Below are positions 15,578-22,808 of a stretch of 40,038 nt of DNA, one piece after another. Below the pieces are notes generated by a model. That model saw only the letters and a program-made list of their open reading frames with translations. It made no database searches and had not been told where the DNA came from. Where the stretch lies: contig CAJLLX010000006.1 of the NCBI GenBank assembly GCA_905207535.1, positions 1-40,038 of the forward strand, in the 5' to 3' direction. The translations under genes and the position numbers were made by a program. The stretch comes from an uncultured Muribaculaceae bacterium. Lineage in GTDB: Bacteria; Bacteroidota; Bacteroidia; Bacteroidales; Muribaculaceae. The first letter of the stretch is position 1. Every line of letters begins with the position of its first letter.

Positions 15578-17944
15578 TTACCGTAAAAACTTGTCGGCGG
15601 TAAAATATAGACCGAACGAGATGCCGCCGTTCCAGTTGCCCGACGGCTCAGAGAGGTAGTTGCCGTAGAGTGTCACCGAGGCGAAGGGGAGATTGTAGAC
15701 CACATCGAGCTGAGCGATAAACTCCGGATCCGAGAACCATCGGCCGTAACGTGCCCGAGGGCTATCGTCCTGAGGCAGGATCTTGCGGAACGGCATGAAA
15801 GCCGCTGCTGTGAGTCGCACCTGAGCGCGCTGGAAAGGGATCCAAATCGGCGCCACACCGACAGCCACGAACGAGTTGGCATGAAATGCTTTGTTGAATA
15901 CGTCGTCGAGGGCCGGCGTGGGGGTATACGACGGCGCGTTGACCACTGAGGCATAATATGTATTGAGCAGATGGCGGTTCGACACCAGGGCATCCCACAC
16001 CATCCCCATCGAGAAGTGCTTGCCGATAGGGAAATAGCTCTCCCCACGGGCCTCGGCCTGAAACCAATGCTGATTCTCCTTATACTTCATCGGCTTACCG
16101 TCGGGGGCGCCCTGCATGTGGTGATACATGCCGAGAGTCTGCATGGCGGTGACATGCACCTTGGTGCCGCTGCTCGGGTAGCTGTTGTTGTCGAGAGTGT
16201 TGTACTCGTAGCTTGCCAGAAGCTGCCCGAGGTTCATCTTGGTCTCTTCGCGGCTGGTCTGCGTAAAGTCGAAGTGCTCGTTGGAGTAAAATTTGGTTCT
16301 TTGCTGTCCTCCCCCTACACCTATCATCGCTTTGCCGCGACGCCCGGCTGCCCAGGCATAGTCGAGGCGTCCGAAGGCTTCGTATTCGCTGATAAACGAA
16401 GGGGTGTTGTCCTCGTAAAACAGTTTGTCGTTCTCATAATATTTCTGACGCGAGTACACCGCCTGAAGCTCGAGAGCCGACGGCAGGTTGTTGCTCAGAT
16501 ACAATTTCCAGTCAAACTGTGCCGCCATATAGCTCTGCCCTATCCAGCCCATCAGCCGAGTGTTCCACGACGAAAACGACATGCTCGAGTAGTCGGCCGA
16601 CACGAATATCATCGAGTTGACCGACGAGGTGAGATATCCTCCCGCGCCGAGGGTGAAATTGTCTTTCAGGCTGGCATCGAGGTCGAGGGTGAAGAGGCCT
16701 GTGGTTTCATTGTAGACGGCTCGTGGCATAAGATTTTTGATCTTACCCGGACTTAACGCCCTGTAATAAGCGAGGCGAGCATGGTCAATGCCGAAGGTGT
16801 CGGTACGGGAGCTTTTGAAGAGATGCTCGAGGTATTCGTTCTGGTTCTCGCTTCCGCCGGTGGCCACCACTTTGTTGAAGCGCACGTATGGAGACTTCGA
16901 CTTGAAGACATCTCTCTTCACGCGGCGGGTTTCGCCGGGGATTCGTGCCGTCACTCTCCCCTCTATCGAGTCCATCATCTCCATGGCGCGCTCATATCCC
17001 TTGGCATAGATCTGACGGGCCTTGCCGAAATCGAGCAGCGAATACTGGCTCACATCCACATGTATCCTTATCCCTTCATCGGCAGGGAGCTCATAGCTGT
17101 TGTTCTGGATGATCATATTCTCAAGCTGAGCCACGATGCCGGTCTGAGGCTCGGGGTCCTCGGAGTGCACGTCGACACCAATCATGATCGACGGCGCGAA
17201 ATCCTCGCGCATCACATCCACCGGGAAGTTGTCGTAGATGCCTCCGTCGTACACGTCCACGCCGTTCATCTTTATCGGAGCGAACACAGCCGGAAAACTC
17301 ATCGACGCTCTGATGGCATCAGACAGCTCCCCTCCGCGGCACACTATCTTATGTTTGTGCACCACATCGGAGGTGACGCAGCGGAAGGGCACGAAGAGGT
17401 TGTCGAAGTTGCCTCCGCACTGCGCCGTATATGCCGCAAAGAGGTCCATGAAGGCAAAGTTCATCGGCAGTGGCGATATCAGGCTCGACGGCATCAGATT
17501 GGATGTCGCGGTGGTGTCGCTGCGGTTCAGATTGATATTCACATGCCCGAAGGCGGGGGTCTGCGGCGACCGCAGGAAGTAATATGTGAGGTTGGGATCT
17601 ATCTGGCCGGTGCTCCACATCGAAAAGCCCGGCGACAGTATCAGATCGAGCATCTCCTCGGGCGTATAGCCTGCGGCATAGAGTCCGCCCACTATCGCGC
17701 CCATCGAGGTTCCGGCCACATAATCTATAGGTATGTTATGCTCCTCGAGCGCCTTGATCACGCCTATATGCGCTATACCTTTGGCTCCGCCGCCGCTGAG
17801 CACAAGGCCCACCGACTGACCCGACTTCACGCCACTTTCGGCTCCCACGCCGGCATCGTTGCTCACCTCGGCAGCGGTTGCCGCAGCTGCAACGAATGTC
17901 GCCACAGCCATCAGGGTACTTTTTATATAGCTTTTCACTTTCAT
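15578..17944 (-). CDS. patatin-like phospholipase with C-terminal outer-membrane barrel
   Basis: A 788-residue protein with an N-terminal signal peptide (cleavage probably after ATAAA). The patatin domain shows the oxyanion loop SGGGAKGIAH (51-56), the nucleophile elbow GTSMG (Ser80) and the catalytic Asp233 in VYDGGIYDNF, so the Ser-Asp dyad is intact. Residues about 340-420 look like a POTRA-type linker, and the C-terminal half is rich in alternating aromatic strands typical of a 16-strand Omp85-like barrel. This is the layout of PlpD-type (type Vd) proteins, where the lipase is displayed or released through its own barrel. It stands alone between mdh and the divergent DUF805 gene. Substrate lipid unknown. 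Confidence 0.88.
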   Translation of the reverse strand: MKVKSYIKSTLMAVATFVAAAATAAEVSNDAGVGAESGVKSGQSVGLVLSGGGAKGIAHIGVIKALEEHNIPIDYVAGTSMGAIVGGLYAAGYTPEEMLDLILSPGFSMWSTGQIDPNLTYYFLRSPQTPAFGHVNINLNRSDTTATSNLMPSSLISPLPMNFAFMDLFAAYTAQCGGNFDNLFVPFRCVTSDVVHKHKIVCRGGELSDAIRASMSFPAVFAPIKMNGVDVYDGGIYDNFPVDVMREDFAPSIMIGVDVHSEDPEPQTGIVAQLENMIIQNNSYELPADEGIRIHVDVSQYSLLDFGKARQIYAKGYERAMEMMDSIEGRVTARIPGETRRVKRDVFKSKSPYVRFNKVVATGGSENQNEYLEHLFKSSRTDTFGIDHARLAYYRALSPGKIKNLMPRAVYNETTGLFTLDLDASLKDNFTLGAGGYLTSSVNSMIFVSADYSSMSFSSWNTRLMGWIGQSYMAAQFDWKLYLSNNLPSALELQAVYSRQKYYENDKLFYEDNTPSFISEYEAFGRLDYAWAAGRRGKAMIGVGGGQQRTKFYSNEHFDFTQTSREETKMNLGQLLASYEYNTLDNNSYPSSGTKVHVTAMQTLGMYHHMQGAPDGKPMKYKENQHWFQAEARGESYFPIGKHFSMGMVWDALVSNRHLLNTYYASVVNAPSYTPTPALDDVFNKAFHANSFVAVGVAPIWIPFQRAQVRLTAAAFMPFRKILPQDDSPRARYGRWFSDPEFIAQLDVVYNLPFASVTLYGNYLSEPSGNWNGGISFGLYFTADKFLR

Positions 17945-18101
17945 CCTCTCAGTCTCATATTAAATAAGTCATCCCACCATTCACAAGTCAAGTGACATAC
18001 ACCTCACTTAAAACCTTAACGCCCTCCCCCCTTCGCCTGTTCACCTCCTCCCTCCCGAATATTTTTACATTGCAAAAATAGCAATTCCAAATTTTTATAC
18101 A

Positions 18102-18128
18102 TACCTTTGTGAAGACAACTTTCACAAA
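18102..18128 (+). promoter_or_regulatory. -7 box overlapped by an inverted repeat, DUF805 gene
   Basis: TACCTTTG (18102-18109) is a perfect -7 box. It overlaps the perfect 8-bp inverted repeat TTTGTGAA (18106-18113) / TTCACAAA (18121-18128), with a 7-nt spacer that covers the predicted start point. This could be an operator or a 5'-terminal stem-loop. Confidence 0.5.
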
Positions 18129-18140
18129 TTTTCTTATTTA

Positions 18141-18557
18141 ATGGACAACTATTCTTCTATGCCTCCCTACGGCATGCCTCCCGTGCCCCCGATGACCTTC
18201 GGCGAGGCCATCCAGCGGTGTTTTAATAAATATGCCACTTTCAATGGCCGCGCCGGACGTGCAGAGTATTGGTGGTGGTATCTCTTCACATTTCTTGTAA
18301 GCGCTGTGTTCAGTGCCGTCTCGGCCATCTTCGGCGATTCTATTCTCGGATCTCTATTCCTCTGGATGGGATATGCCGCCAATATAGCGCTCCTCATCCC
18401 CACACTGGCAGTCTCCTGGCGCCGCATGCACGATATCGGCAAGGGCGGAGGCTGGTTCTTCATCAACCTTATCCCCCTCGTAGGTCAGATACTCTGGATC
18501 ATCTGGGCTATCAAACCCGGCGAACCGTTCACCAACCGCTTCGGCGACCCCGCATAA
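18141..18557 (+). CDS. DUF805 membrane protein
   Basis: A 138-residue inner-membrane protein of the DUF805 family, function unknown. After a Pro/Met-rich tail (residues 1-20) comes the family start FNKYATFNGRAGRAEYWWWYLF, then four hydrophobic segments, with the conserved RRMHDIGKGGGWFF between the third and fourth and the end IKPGEPFTNRFGD. Length is normal. It is monocistronic, followed by a strong hairpin shared with the convergent RidA gene, and its promoter carries an inverted repeat. Confidence 0.92.
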   Translation: MDNYSSMPPYGMPPVPPMTFGEAIQRCFNKYATFNGRAGRAEYWWWYLFTFLVSAVFSAVSAIFGDSILGSLFLWMGYAANIALLIPTLAVSWRRMHDIGKGGGWFFINLIPLVGQILWIIWAIKPGEPFTNRFGDPA

Positions 18558-18575
18558 TCACCCCTCATTATATAC

Positions 18576-18611
18576 CGACGAGGCTGCACCAAAACCGGCA
18601 CAGCCTCGTCG
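18576..18611. terminator. bidirectional terminator between the DUF805 and RidA genes
   Basis: A perfect 11-bp stem, CGACGAGGCTG (18576-18586) with CAGCCTCGTCG (18601-18611), and a 14-nt loop lie between two convergent stops. The T-tract is short on both sides, so efficiency is uncertain, but position and stem strength support termination. Confidence 0.7.
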
Positions 18612-18626
18612 TCGTTTACTCAGGGA

Positions 18627-19001
18627 TTATCTTACGGCTATCACCTCTATCTCTACCAGCACTCCCTTGGGAAGCTCTCTCACGGCCACGGCCGAGCGAG
18701 CGGGGAAGGGGGCGGTGAATACCGATGCATATACCTCGTTCATCGGCACAAAGTTGGCCATATCCGACAGGAATACGGTGGTTTTCACCACATTGTCTAC
18801 TGTCAACCCGGCCTCGGCAAGGATTGCCTTCACATTGGCCAGCGACTGGGCCGACTGTGCCTTGATACCCTCGGGTATCTCGCCGGTAGCGGGATTGACA
18901 GGTATCTGACCCGACACGAATACCATCGAGCCGGTGTCAATTGCCTGGCTGTAAGGGCCTATCGCCCCGGGAGCCTTGGCGGTTGCAATCTGAGTCTTCA
19001 T
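18627..19001 (-). CDS. ridA: RidA family enamine/imine deaminase
   Basis: A 124-residue member of the RidA (YjgF/YER057c/UK114) family, which hydrolyses reactive 2-aminoacrylate and related imines released by PLP enzymes. Visible are GPYSQAI, VFVSGQIPVNP and the active-site segment FPARSAVAVRELPKGVLVEIE with the conserved Arg and Glu. The frame extends upstream to 19073, into the end of the yihY gene, but the ATG at 19001 (MKTQIATAKAPGAIGPYSQ) is the standard family start. It follows yihY by 19 bp and is probably cotranscribed with it. Confidence 0.93.
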   Translation of the reverse strand: MKTQIATAKAPGAIGPYSQAIDTGSMVFVSGQIPVNPATGEIPEGIKAQSAQSLANVKAILAEAGLTVDNVVKTTVFLSDMANFVPMNEVYASVFTAPFPARSAVAVRELPKGVLVEIEVIAVR

Positions 19002-19020
19002 TTTCTTGATATATTTTAGG

Positions 19021-20451
19021 TTAAACGTCCTTCCGTTTCTTTTTCCCCTTCTGCACCACCGGAGCCACCTCAATCTCTGTCAGCGGGTAGGCTTTGGCAA
19101 GACTGAGGCAGTCGCTGCGCAGCTTGCTCACGGCGTCGCTCAGCATACTGAACCGGTTGTCGAAATCGGGAATGAAGTTCGACGACCCTTGCGCTCCGAT
19201 CCGCTCCATCACCTCACCTATAGTGATTTTAGAGGGGTCGATACTCGGCGCTATCGCATACTCGTCCTCTGATTTTCCCACCACCACTTTCTGTATCAGG
19301 CCGGCATCCTCGAGCTTATGCGCCACCTCGTTGACCAGGGTGATCGGCAGGCCATACTCCACCGCCATCTGATGGGGCGTCAGCGGCGGGTTCTCCGACT
19401 GAAAGCGCTCCACGGCGATGGTCATCACCGCCAGGGTCAGCTTCCACTTATAATTCTCCGAGATTTTACCGACCTCGTTGCTGAAACTGAACTCAAATAT
19501 ATTTTGCGACGAGAAGCAGAGCACACCGCCCGAGAGGGTTATCACCCACACAAGCTGCAGCCAAATCAGCAGCAATGGCAGGAAAGCAAACGAGCCGTAG
19601 ATGGCGTTGTAGCGCGTCACATACATTTGCCCCGACACAAAGAGCCACTGCAGTATCGCATAAGCCGTGCCGGCCATCATGCCGGCGATGAAGGCGTTTT
19701 TAAATTTCACTTTAGTGTTGGGTATCAGCATGTAGCTCCCGGCGAAAAACAGCCAGAGGAGCACCAGCGAGCCTAAGTCGAGCAGCAACTTGATTACCGG
19801 CGACAGGAAGCCGAAGGGCAGCAGATTCTCAAGCGTGGTGCTCATAAACACCGTGATGCCGCTGCTGCAGATCATCAGCACAGGGAGCACCAGCAAGATG
19901 GCGGTGTAGTCGGTGAGTTTTCGCCACCAGCTCCTCCCCTGCTTTACACCCCAGATGCTGTTGAAACTCGTTTCCACGTTGCTTATCAGCGAGATAAGGG
20001 TCCACAACAGGAATAGCAGGCCCACGCCTACAAATACGCCCTCGCTCGACTGTGCCAGATAGGAGTCAACAAAACTGAACGCTTTCTCCAGGGCCTCGTG
20101 CTGGCCGGGAAAGCTTTCAAACAGCTGTGTTTCAAGGAGATTTTGAAATCCGAAACCTCGGCCTATCGCAAAGAGCAGCGCCAGCACCGGCACTATGGCC
20201 AGGATGGTCTGATATGTCAGATATCCGGCCCGCATCTGCAGGTCGGAGTTCAAAAACGACCTCACCGAGAGGCTCACGGTCTTCACAAAGTCGACCTTGG
20301 CCGACTTGCGGGTCTCATTCCACACGCCGTCCACCAGATAGTCGTACCAGCGCATACCTTTCTGTATGAGCCGTGCCAACAGGCCGGGACGCCCCGAGCC
20401 GTCGGCCTGCGTCGCAGTTTTTGCCTTGGTGCTTTCCCCTTTTTCTTTCAT
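19021..20451 (-). CDS. YihY/BrkB-family membrane protein
   Basis: A 476-residue polytopic protein of the YihY/virulence factor BrkB family. The membrane part (about residues 75-330, six helices) shows MRAGYLTYQTILAIVPVLAL, NSIWGVKQGRSWWRKLTDY and the family segment YNAIYGSFAFLPLLLIWLQL. After it comes a cytosolic winged-helix-like region (about 345-410; LTPHQMAVEYGLPITLVNEVAHKLEDAG) and a basic tail KKGKKRK-like. Transport role is unproven for the family. It leads a probable two-gene unit with ridA. Confidence 0.9.
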   Translation of the reverse strand: MKEKGESTKAKTATQADGSGRPGLLARLIQKGMRWYDYLVDGVWNETRKSAKVDFVKTVSLSVRSFLNSDLQMRAGYLTYQTILAIVPVLALLFAIGRGFGFQNLLETQLFESFPGQHEALEKAFSFVDSYLAQSSEGVFVGVGLLFLLWTLISLISNVETSFNSIWGVKQGRSWWRKLTDYTAILLVLPVLMICSSGITVFMSTTLENLLPFGFLSPVIKLLLDLGSLVLLWLFFAGSYMLIPNTKVKFKNAFIAGMMAGTAYAILQWLFVSGQMYVTRYNAIYGSFAFLPLLLIWLQLVWVITLSGGVLCFSSQNIFEFSFSNEVGKISENYKWKLTLAVMTIAVERFQSENPPLTPHQMAVEYGLPITLVNEVAHKLEDAGLIQKVVVGKSEDEYAIAPSIDPSKITIGEVMERIGAQGSSNFIPDFDNRFSMLSDAVSKLRSDCLSLAKAYPLTEIEVAPVVQKGKKKRKDV

Positions 20452-20470
20452 AGGCCTTTCGATTTCTTAG

Positions 20471-20478
20471 CAAATGTA
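20471..20478 (-). promoter_or_regulatory. -7 box TACATTTG of the yihY gene
   Basis: Perfect TAnnTTTG ending 20 nt before the ATG at 20451. No -33 element at the right spacing. Confidence 0.45.
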
Positions 20479-20630
20479 AGCATTTTTTCCTTCATCTCGC
20501 CTGATATTTCTAACGCACAGCCCCTTCTCATCGTTCATTAACTTATTTTAACTCAACCCGCCCACATGCCGCAGAAATATGTTTTATAACATGCTTTAAA
20601 CCGATTTAACCCCCTTCGCGGGCCGTCACA

Positions 20631-20662
20631 TTTGGCTATCAGCGAATTAATGCGTACCTTTG
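20631..20662 (+). promoter_or_regulatory. strong promoter TTTG-N20-TACCTTTG
   Basis: TTTG (20631-20634), 20 nt, then TACCTTTG (20655-20662). Both boxes match the Bacteroidetes consensus fully; this is the best promoter in the window. The predicted start is about 20668, some 260 nt before the nearest gene start at 20927. Confidence 0.75.
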
Positions 20663-20668
20663 CCTGTG

Positions 20669-20926
20669 AAAAACTCACATCTACCGGAGTGCAGAGGCAC
20701 TCCTTCGCCGAAAATCGGCAAGGGATCCGGCCATCGGATGGTCCTTCGCCCCGCTTTTCCGGGGCTCGCGGACCTGAATGTGGCAAAGAATTGCGACTCG
20801 CACGTTGGGAATGAAGATAACGCGCAGTCAGCACACATACAAGGGGCTAAGAGTCACTCTCGTGGTTCTCTCCACACCGTCTTTCCCCCTTGCGGTTCCC
20901 TCATCTGTGAACTTCAAAGCAATGTA
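20669..20926 (+). ncRNA. structured long leader or small RNA
   Basis: Between the strong promoter and the ATG at 20927 lies a series of compact hairpins: GGAGTGC/GCACTCC (20686-20703, loop AGAG), GCCGA/TCGGC (20707-20719), CCAT/ATGG (about 20731-20741) and GCCCCG/CGGGGC (20748-20765). A less structured 160 nt follows. The frame of the downstream gene is open through here, but this part has no signal peptide or domain and is not protein-like. No riboswitch class was recognised and I see no terminator before the ATG. It may be a regulatory leader of the downstream gene or an independent Bacteroidales small RNA. Confidence 0.45.
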
Positions 20927-21445
20927 ATGAAGAATCTGAAAATCATTTTTGCGGCGTTGGCCCTGCTCATGATTGCCACTTCTGCGTTTACCGACAAAAA
21001 TATGGAAGCGGCTATCGGACAAAAGGCTCCCGCACTGGTGCTTGCCAACGATTCTACATCCGTGGCTCTTGACCACTTCAAAGGCCAATGGGTGATCCTC
21101 TCTTTCTGGTCTGCTTCCGATGCTCATTCGCGTATCGCAAGCCGATCGCTCCTCTCGATGGCAAACGACACCACACACACCAAAGGCGACGCTGATGTCA
21201 CCTTCATTTCGGTAAATCTCGACCGCAGCGAGCAACTCATGCACGAGATTATGAAGATCGACGGTATGGACACTGACTCCTCTGCCACTTTCCATCTCAA
21301 CCCCGCCGACGACAATACCGAACAGATCTGCCGCTCATGGGCCATGACCAAAGGTCTGCGCACCTTCGTCATCAACCCTAAGGGCGAAATCGAAGCAGTC
21401 GACCCCACCGAGGGCTCTCTACGCGCCCTCCTTGCTGCCGTCTGA
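20927..21445 (+). CDS. thioredoxin/redoxin-fold envelope protein lacking the CxxC
   Basis: A 172-residue exported protein: the signal peptide MKNLKIIFAALALLMIATSAF fixes the start at 20927, although the frame is open far upstream. The rest resembles TlpA/AhpC-type redoxins: IGQKAPALVLANDSTSVALD, the strand KGQWVILSFWSASDAHSR, DVTFISVNLD and a late strand GLRTFVINPKGEIEAVDP. Where redoxins have CxxC after FW, this protein has SASDAH. The mature part has only one cysteine (QICRSW), so classical disulfide chemistry is impossible. It is probably a structural or binding protein of redoxin descent. It is preceded by the structured leader and followed by two terminator hairpins. Confidence 0.75.
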   Translation: MKNLKIIFAALALLMIATSAFTDKNMEAAIGQKAPALVLANDSTSVALDHFKGQWVILSFWSASDAHSRIASRSLLSMANDTTHTKGDADVTFISVNLDRSEQLMHEIMKIDGMDTDSSATFHLNPADDNTEQICRSWAMTKGLRTFVINPKGEIEAVDPTEGSLRALLAAV

Positions 21446-21503
21446 CCCTCCCCCCCGCGAGGATTCGCAATTGTCCTTTCCTCGCAACTTTTTCGGAGCG
21501 TCT

Positions 21504-21527
21504 GCTGCCTTTTGCAGCTCTCTTTTT
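21504..21527 (+). terminator. hairpin GCTGC/GCAGC with T-rich tail
   Basis: A 5-bp stem (21504-21508 with 21514-21518, loop CTTTT) followed by TCTCTTTTT, about 60 nt after the redoxin-like gene. A plausible rho-independent terminator. Confidence 0.5.
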
Positions 21528-21534
21528 AATATAC

Positions 21535-21570
21535 CGGGCGATGTGTCTGTGTGACACACCGCCCGTTTTC
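21535..21570 (+). terminator. strong hairpin with T-tract between the redoxin-like gene and galM
   Basis: GGGCG-A-TGTGTC pairs with GACACA-C-CGCCC (one mismatch), followed by TTTTC on the plus strand. It terminates the plus-strand redoxin-like gene and, being a hairpin, may also serve the convergent galM transcript. Confidence 0.65.
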
Positions 21571-21605
21571 TATATTGCCGCTTTCGCAGCTATGTTTCCG
21601 GCTGC

Positions 21606-22646
21606 TTACTTGAGCTCGAAGACAATCACCTTCTTATACTCCTCTCCGGGGTTGAGCCGCTGCGAGGGGAGCTTGTCGTTGTTGGGAGCGTCGGGAGCGC
21701 CCTGACACTCAATGGCCACTGCGTCGTAGTCGCTATAGGTGTAGCCGCCCTTCCCTTCTGGGCATCCGGCCAGCCAGTTGCCGGTGTAAACCTGCGCTGC
21801 GGGCTGATTGGAGTAAACTGTCAGCTTATGTCCGCCCTTGCGGGGAGAGCTGAGGGTTGCCACCTCCTTCACTGTGCCGTCGTAGCCGTCGACCATGTAG
21901 CAATGATCATAGCCCTTGCCTATCTTCAGCGCCTCGAAGTCGTCTTTGATGTGTGCTCCGATAGCGGTCTCCTTGGTGAAATCCATCGGCGTGCCGGCCA
22001 CGGGTGCGGGAGCACCCAGAGGTATCTGGGTCTCGTCGGTGGGCAGATAAGTGGAGCAGTTCATCTTCAGCAGGTGGTTGAGCACTGTGCCGCTCGAGTG
22101 TCCGTCGAGGTTGAAGTAGGTGTGGTTGGTGAGGTTGATGTATGTCGGGGCATCGGTCTTGGCGCTGTATTCGATCTTCAGGGCGTTGTCGTTGCTCCAG
22201 GTGTAGGTCACTGTGGCATCTACGGCGCCGGGATAGTTGCAGTCGCCGTCGGGGCTGTGCAGGCTGAAACGCACGGAGTTGTCGCTGATCTCTTCGGCTT
22301 TCCACAGGCGGTTCTGATACCCTTCGGGACCTCCGTGCAGGTGGTTGGGACCGTTGTTGATCGGCAGACTGTACTCCTTTCCGTCAACCTCGATATGCCC
22401 TTTGGCAATGCGGTTGGCGTAGCGGCCGGGGGTCTTGCCGGCGCAGGGACCGTCGGCGAAGTATGCCTCGGGGTCGTCATAACCGAGCACCACGTCGGTC
22501 TTGCTCCCGTCGGCTTCGGGCAACTTTATAGCAACTATACCGGCACCAAGGTTCGACAGCACCACTTCGGTCCCTTTGTCGTTGGTGATGGTATACTGTA
22601 CGATTTCCCCTTTCGGAGATGCGAATGTCTTTTTCTGAAGTTTCAT
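21606..22646 (-). CDS. galM: aldose 1-epimerase (galactose mutarotase)
   Basis: A 346-residue cytosolic mutarotase interconverting alpha and beta anomers of galactose or glucose. Visible are GKTPGRYANRIAKG, NGPNHLHGG, NLTNHTYFNLDG with the catalytic His, GYDHCYM and AIECQGAPDAPN with the catalytic Glu. The frame runs on to 22715, but the ATG at 22646 (MKLQKKTFASPKGE) is the natural start. It is monocistronic, divergent from priA, with a -7 box at 22745-22752 implying a leader of about 90 nt. Confidence 0.94.
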   Translation of the reverse strand: MKLQKKTFASPKGEIVQYTITNDKGTEVVLSNLGAGIVAIKLPEADGSKTDVVLGYDDPEAYFADGPCAGKTPGRYANRIAKGHIEVDGKEYSLPINNGPNHLHGGPEGYQNRLWKAEEISDNSVRFSLHSPDGDCNYPGAVDATVTYTWSNDNALKIEYSAKTDAPTYINLTNHTYFNLDGHSSGTVLNHLLKMNCSTYLPTDETQIPLGAPAPVAGTPMDFTKETAIGAHIKDDFEALKIGKGYDHCYMVDGYDGTVKEVATLSSPRKGGHKLTVYSNQPAAQVYTGNWLAGCPEGKGGYTYSDYDAVAIECQGAPDAPNNDKLPSQRLNPGEEYKKVIVFELK

Positions 22647-22744
22647 GTTATTAGTTTTTGATAATTTGTGATTCTTTTTGGTTATGCCGGCGGCTCTGCG
22701 TCTGCAGCTCCGCATCCCCTCCCGGCGCTCCCCTTCTCTTCTGA

Positions 22745-22752
22745 CAAAGTTA
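22745..22752 (-). promoter_or_regulatory. -7 box TAACTTTG of galM
   Basis: Perfect TAnnTTTG on the minus strand, about 92 nt of leader before the galM ATG at 22646. It is divergent from the priA box at 22796-22803, about 43 bp away. No -33 match. Confidence 0.45.
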
Positions 22753-22795
22753 ATACTTTTTTTTGGCTTCCCTCCACCCTAAAAAAACTTTTTTC

Positions 22796-22803
22796 TAACT
22801 TTG
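22796..22803 (+). promoter_or_regulatory. -7 box TAACTTTG directly before the priA ATG
   Basis: Perfect TAnnTTTG ending only 6 nt before the ATG at 22809. If used, transcription starts at or next to the A of the start codon, i.e. a leaderless mRNA. Confidence 0.5.
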
Positions 22804-22808
22804 CACTT

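Noticed and set aside
16781..17995. 404-codon plus-strand frame opposite the patatin gene
   Set aside because: Antisense shadow of an intact signal peptide and patatin domain; no domain of its own.
20660..20926. N-terminal extension of the redoxin-like gene by 89 codons
   Set aside because: It would place the signal peptide in the middle of the protein; the extension is hairpin-rich and not protein-like, so the start at 20927 is preferred.
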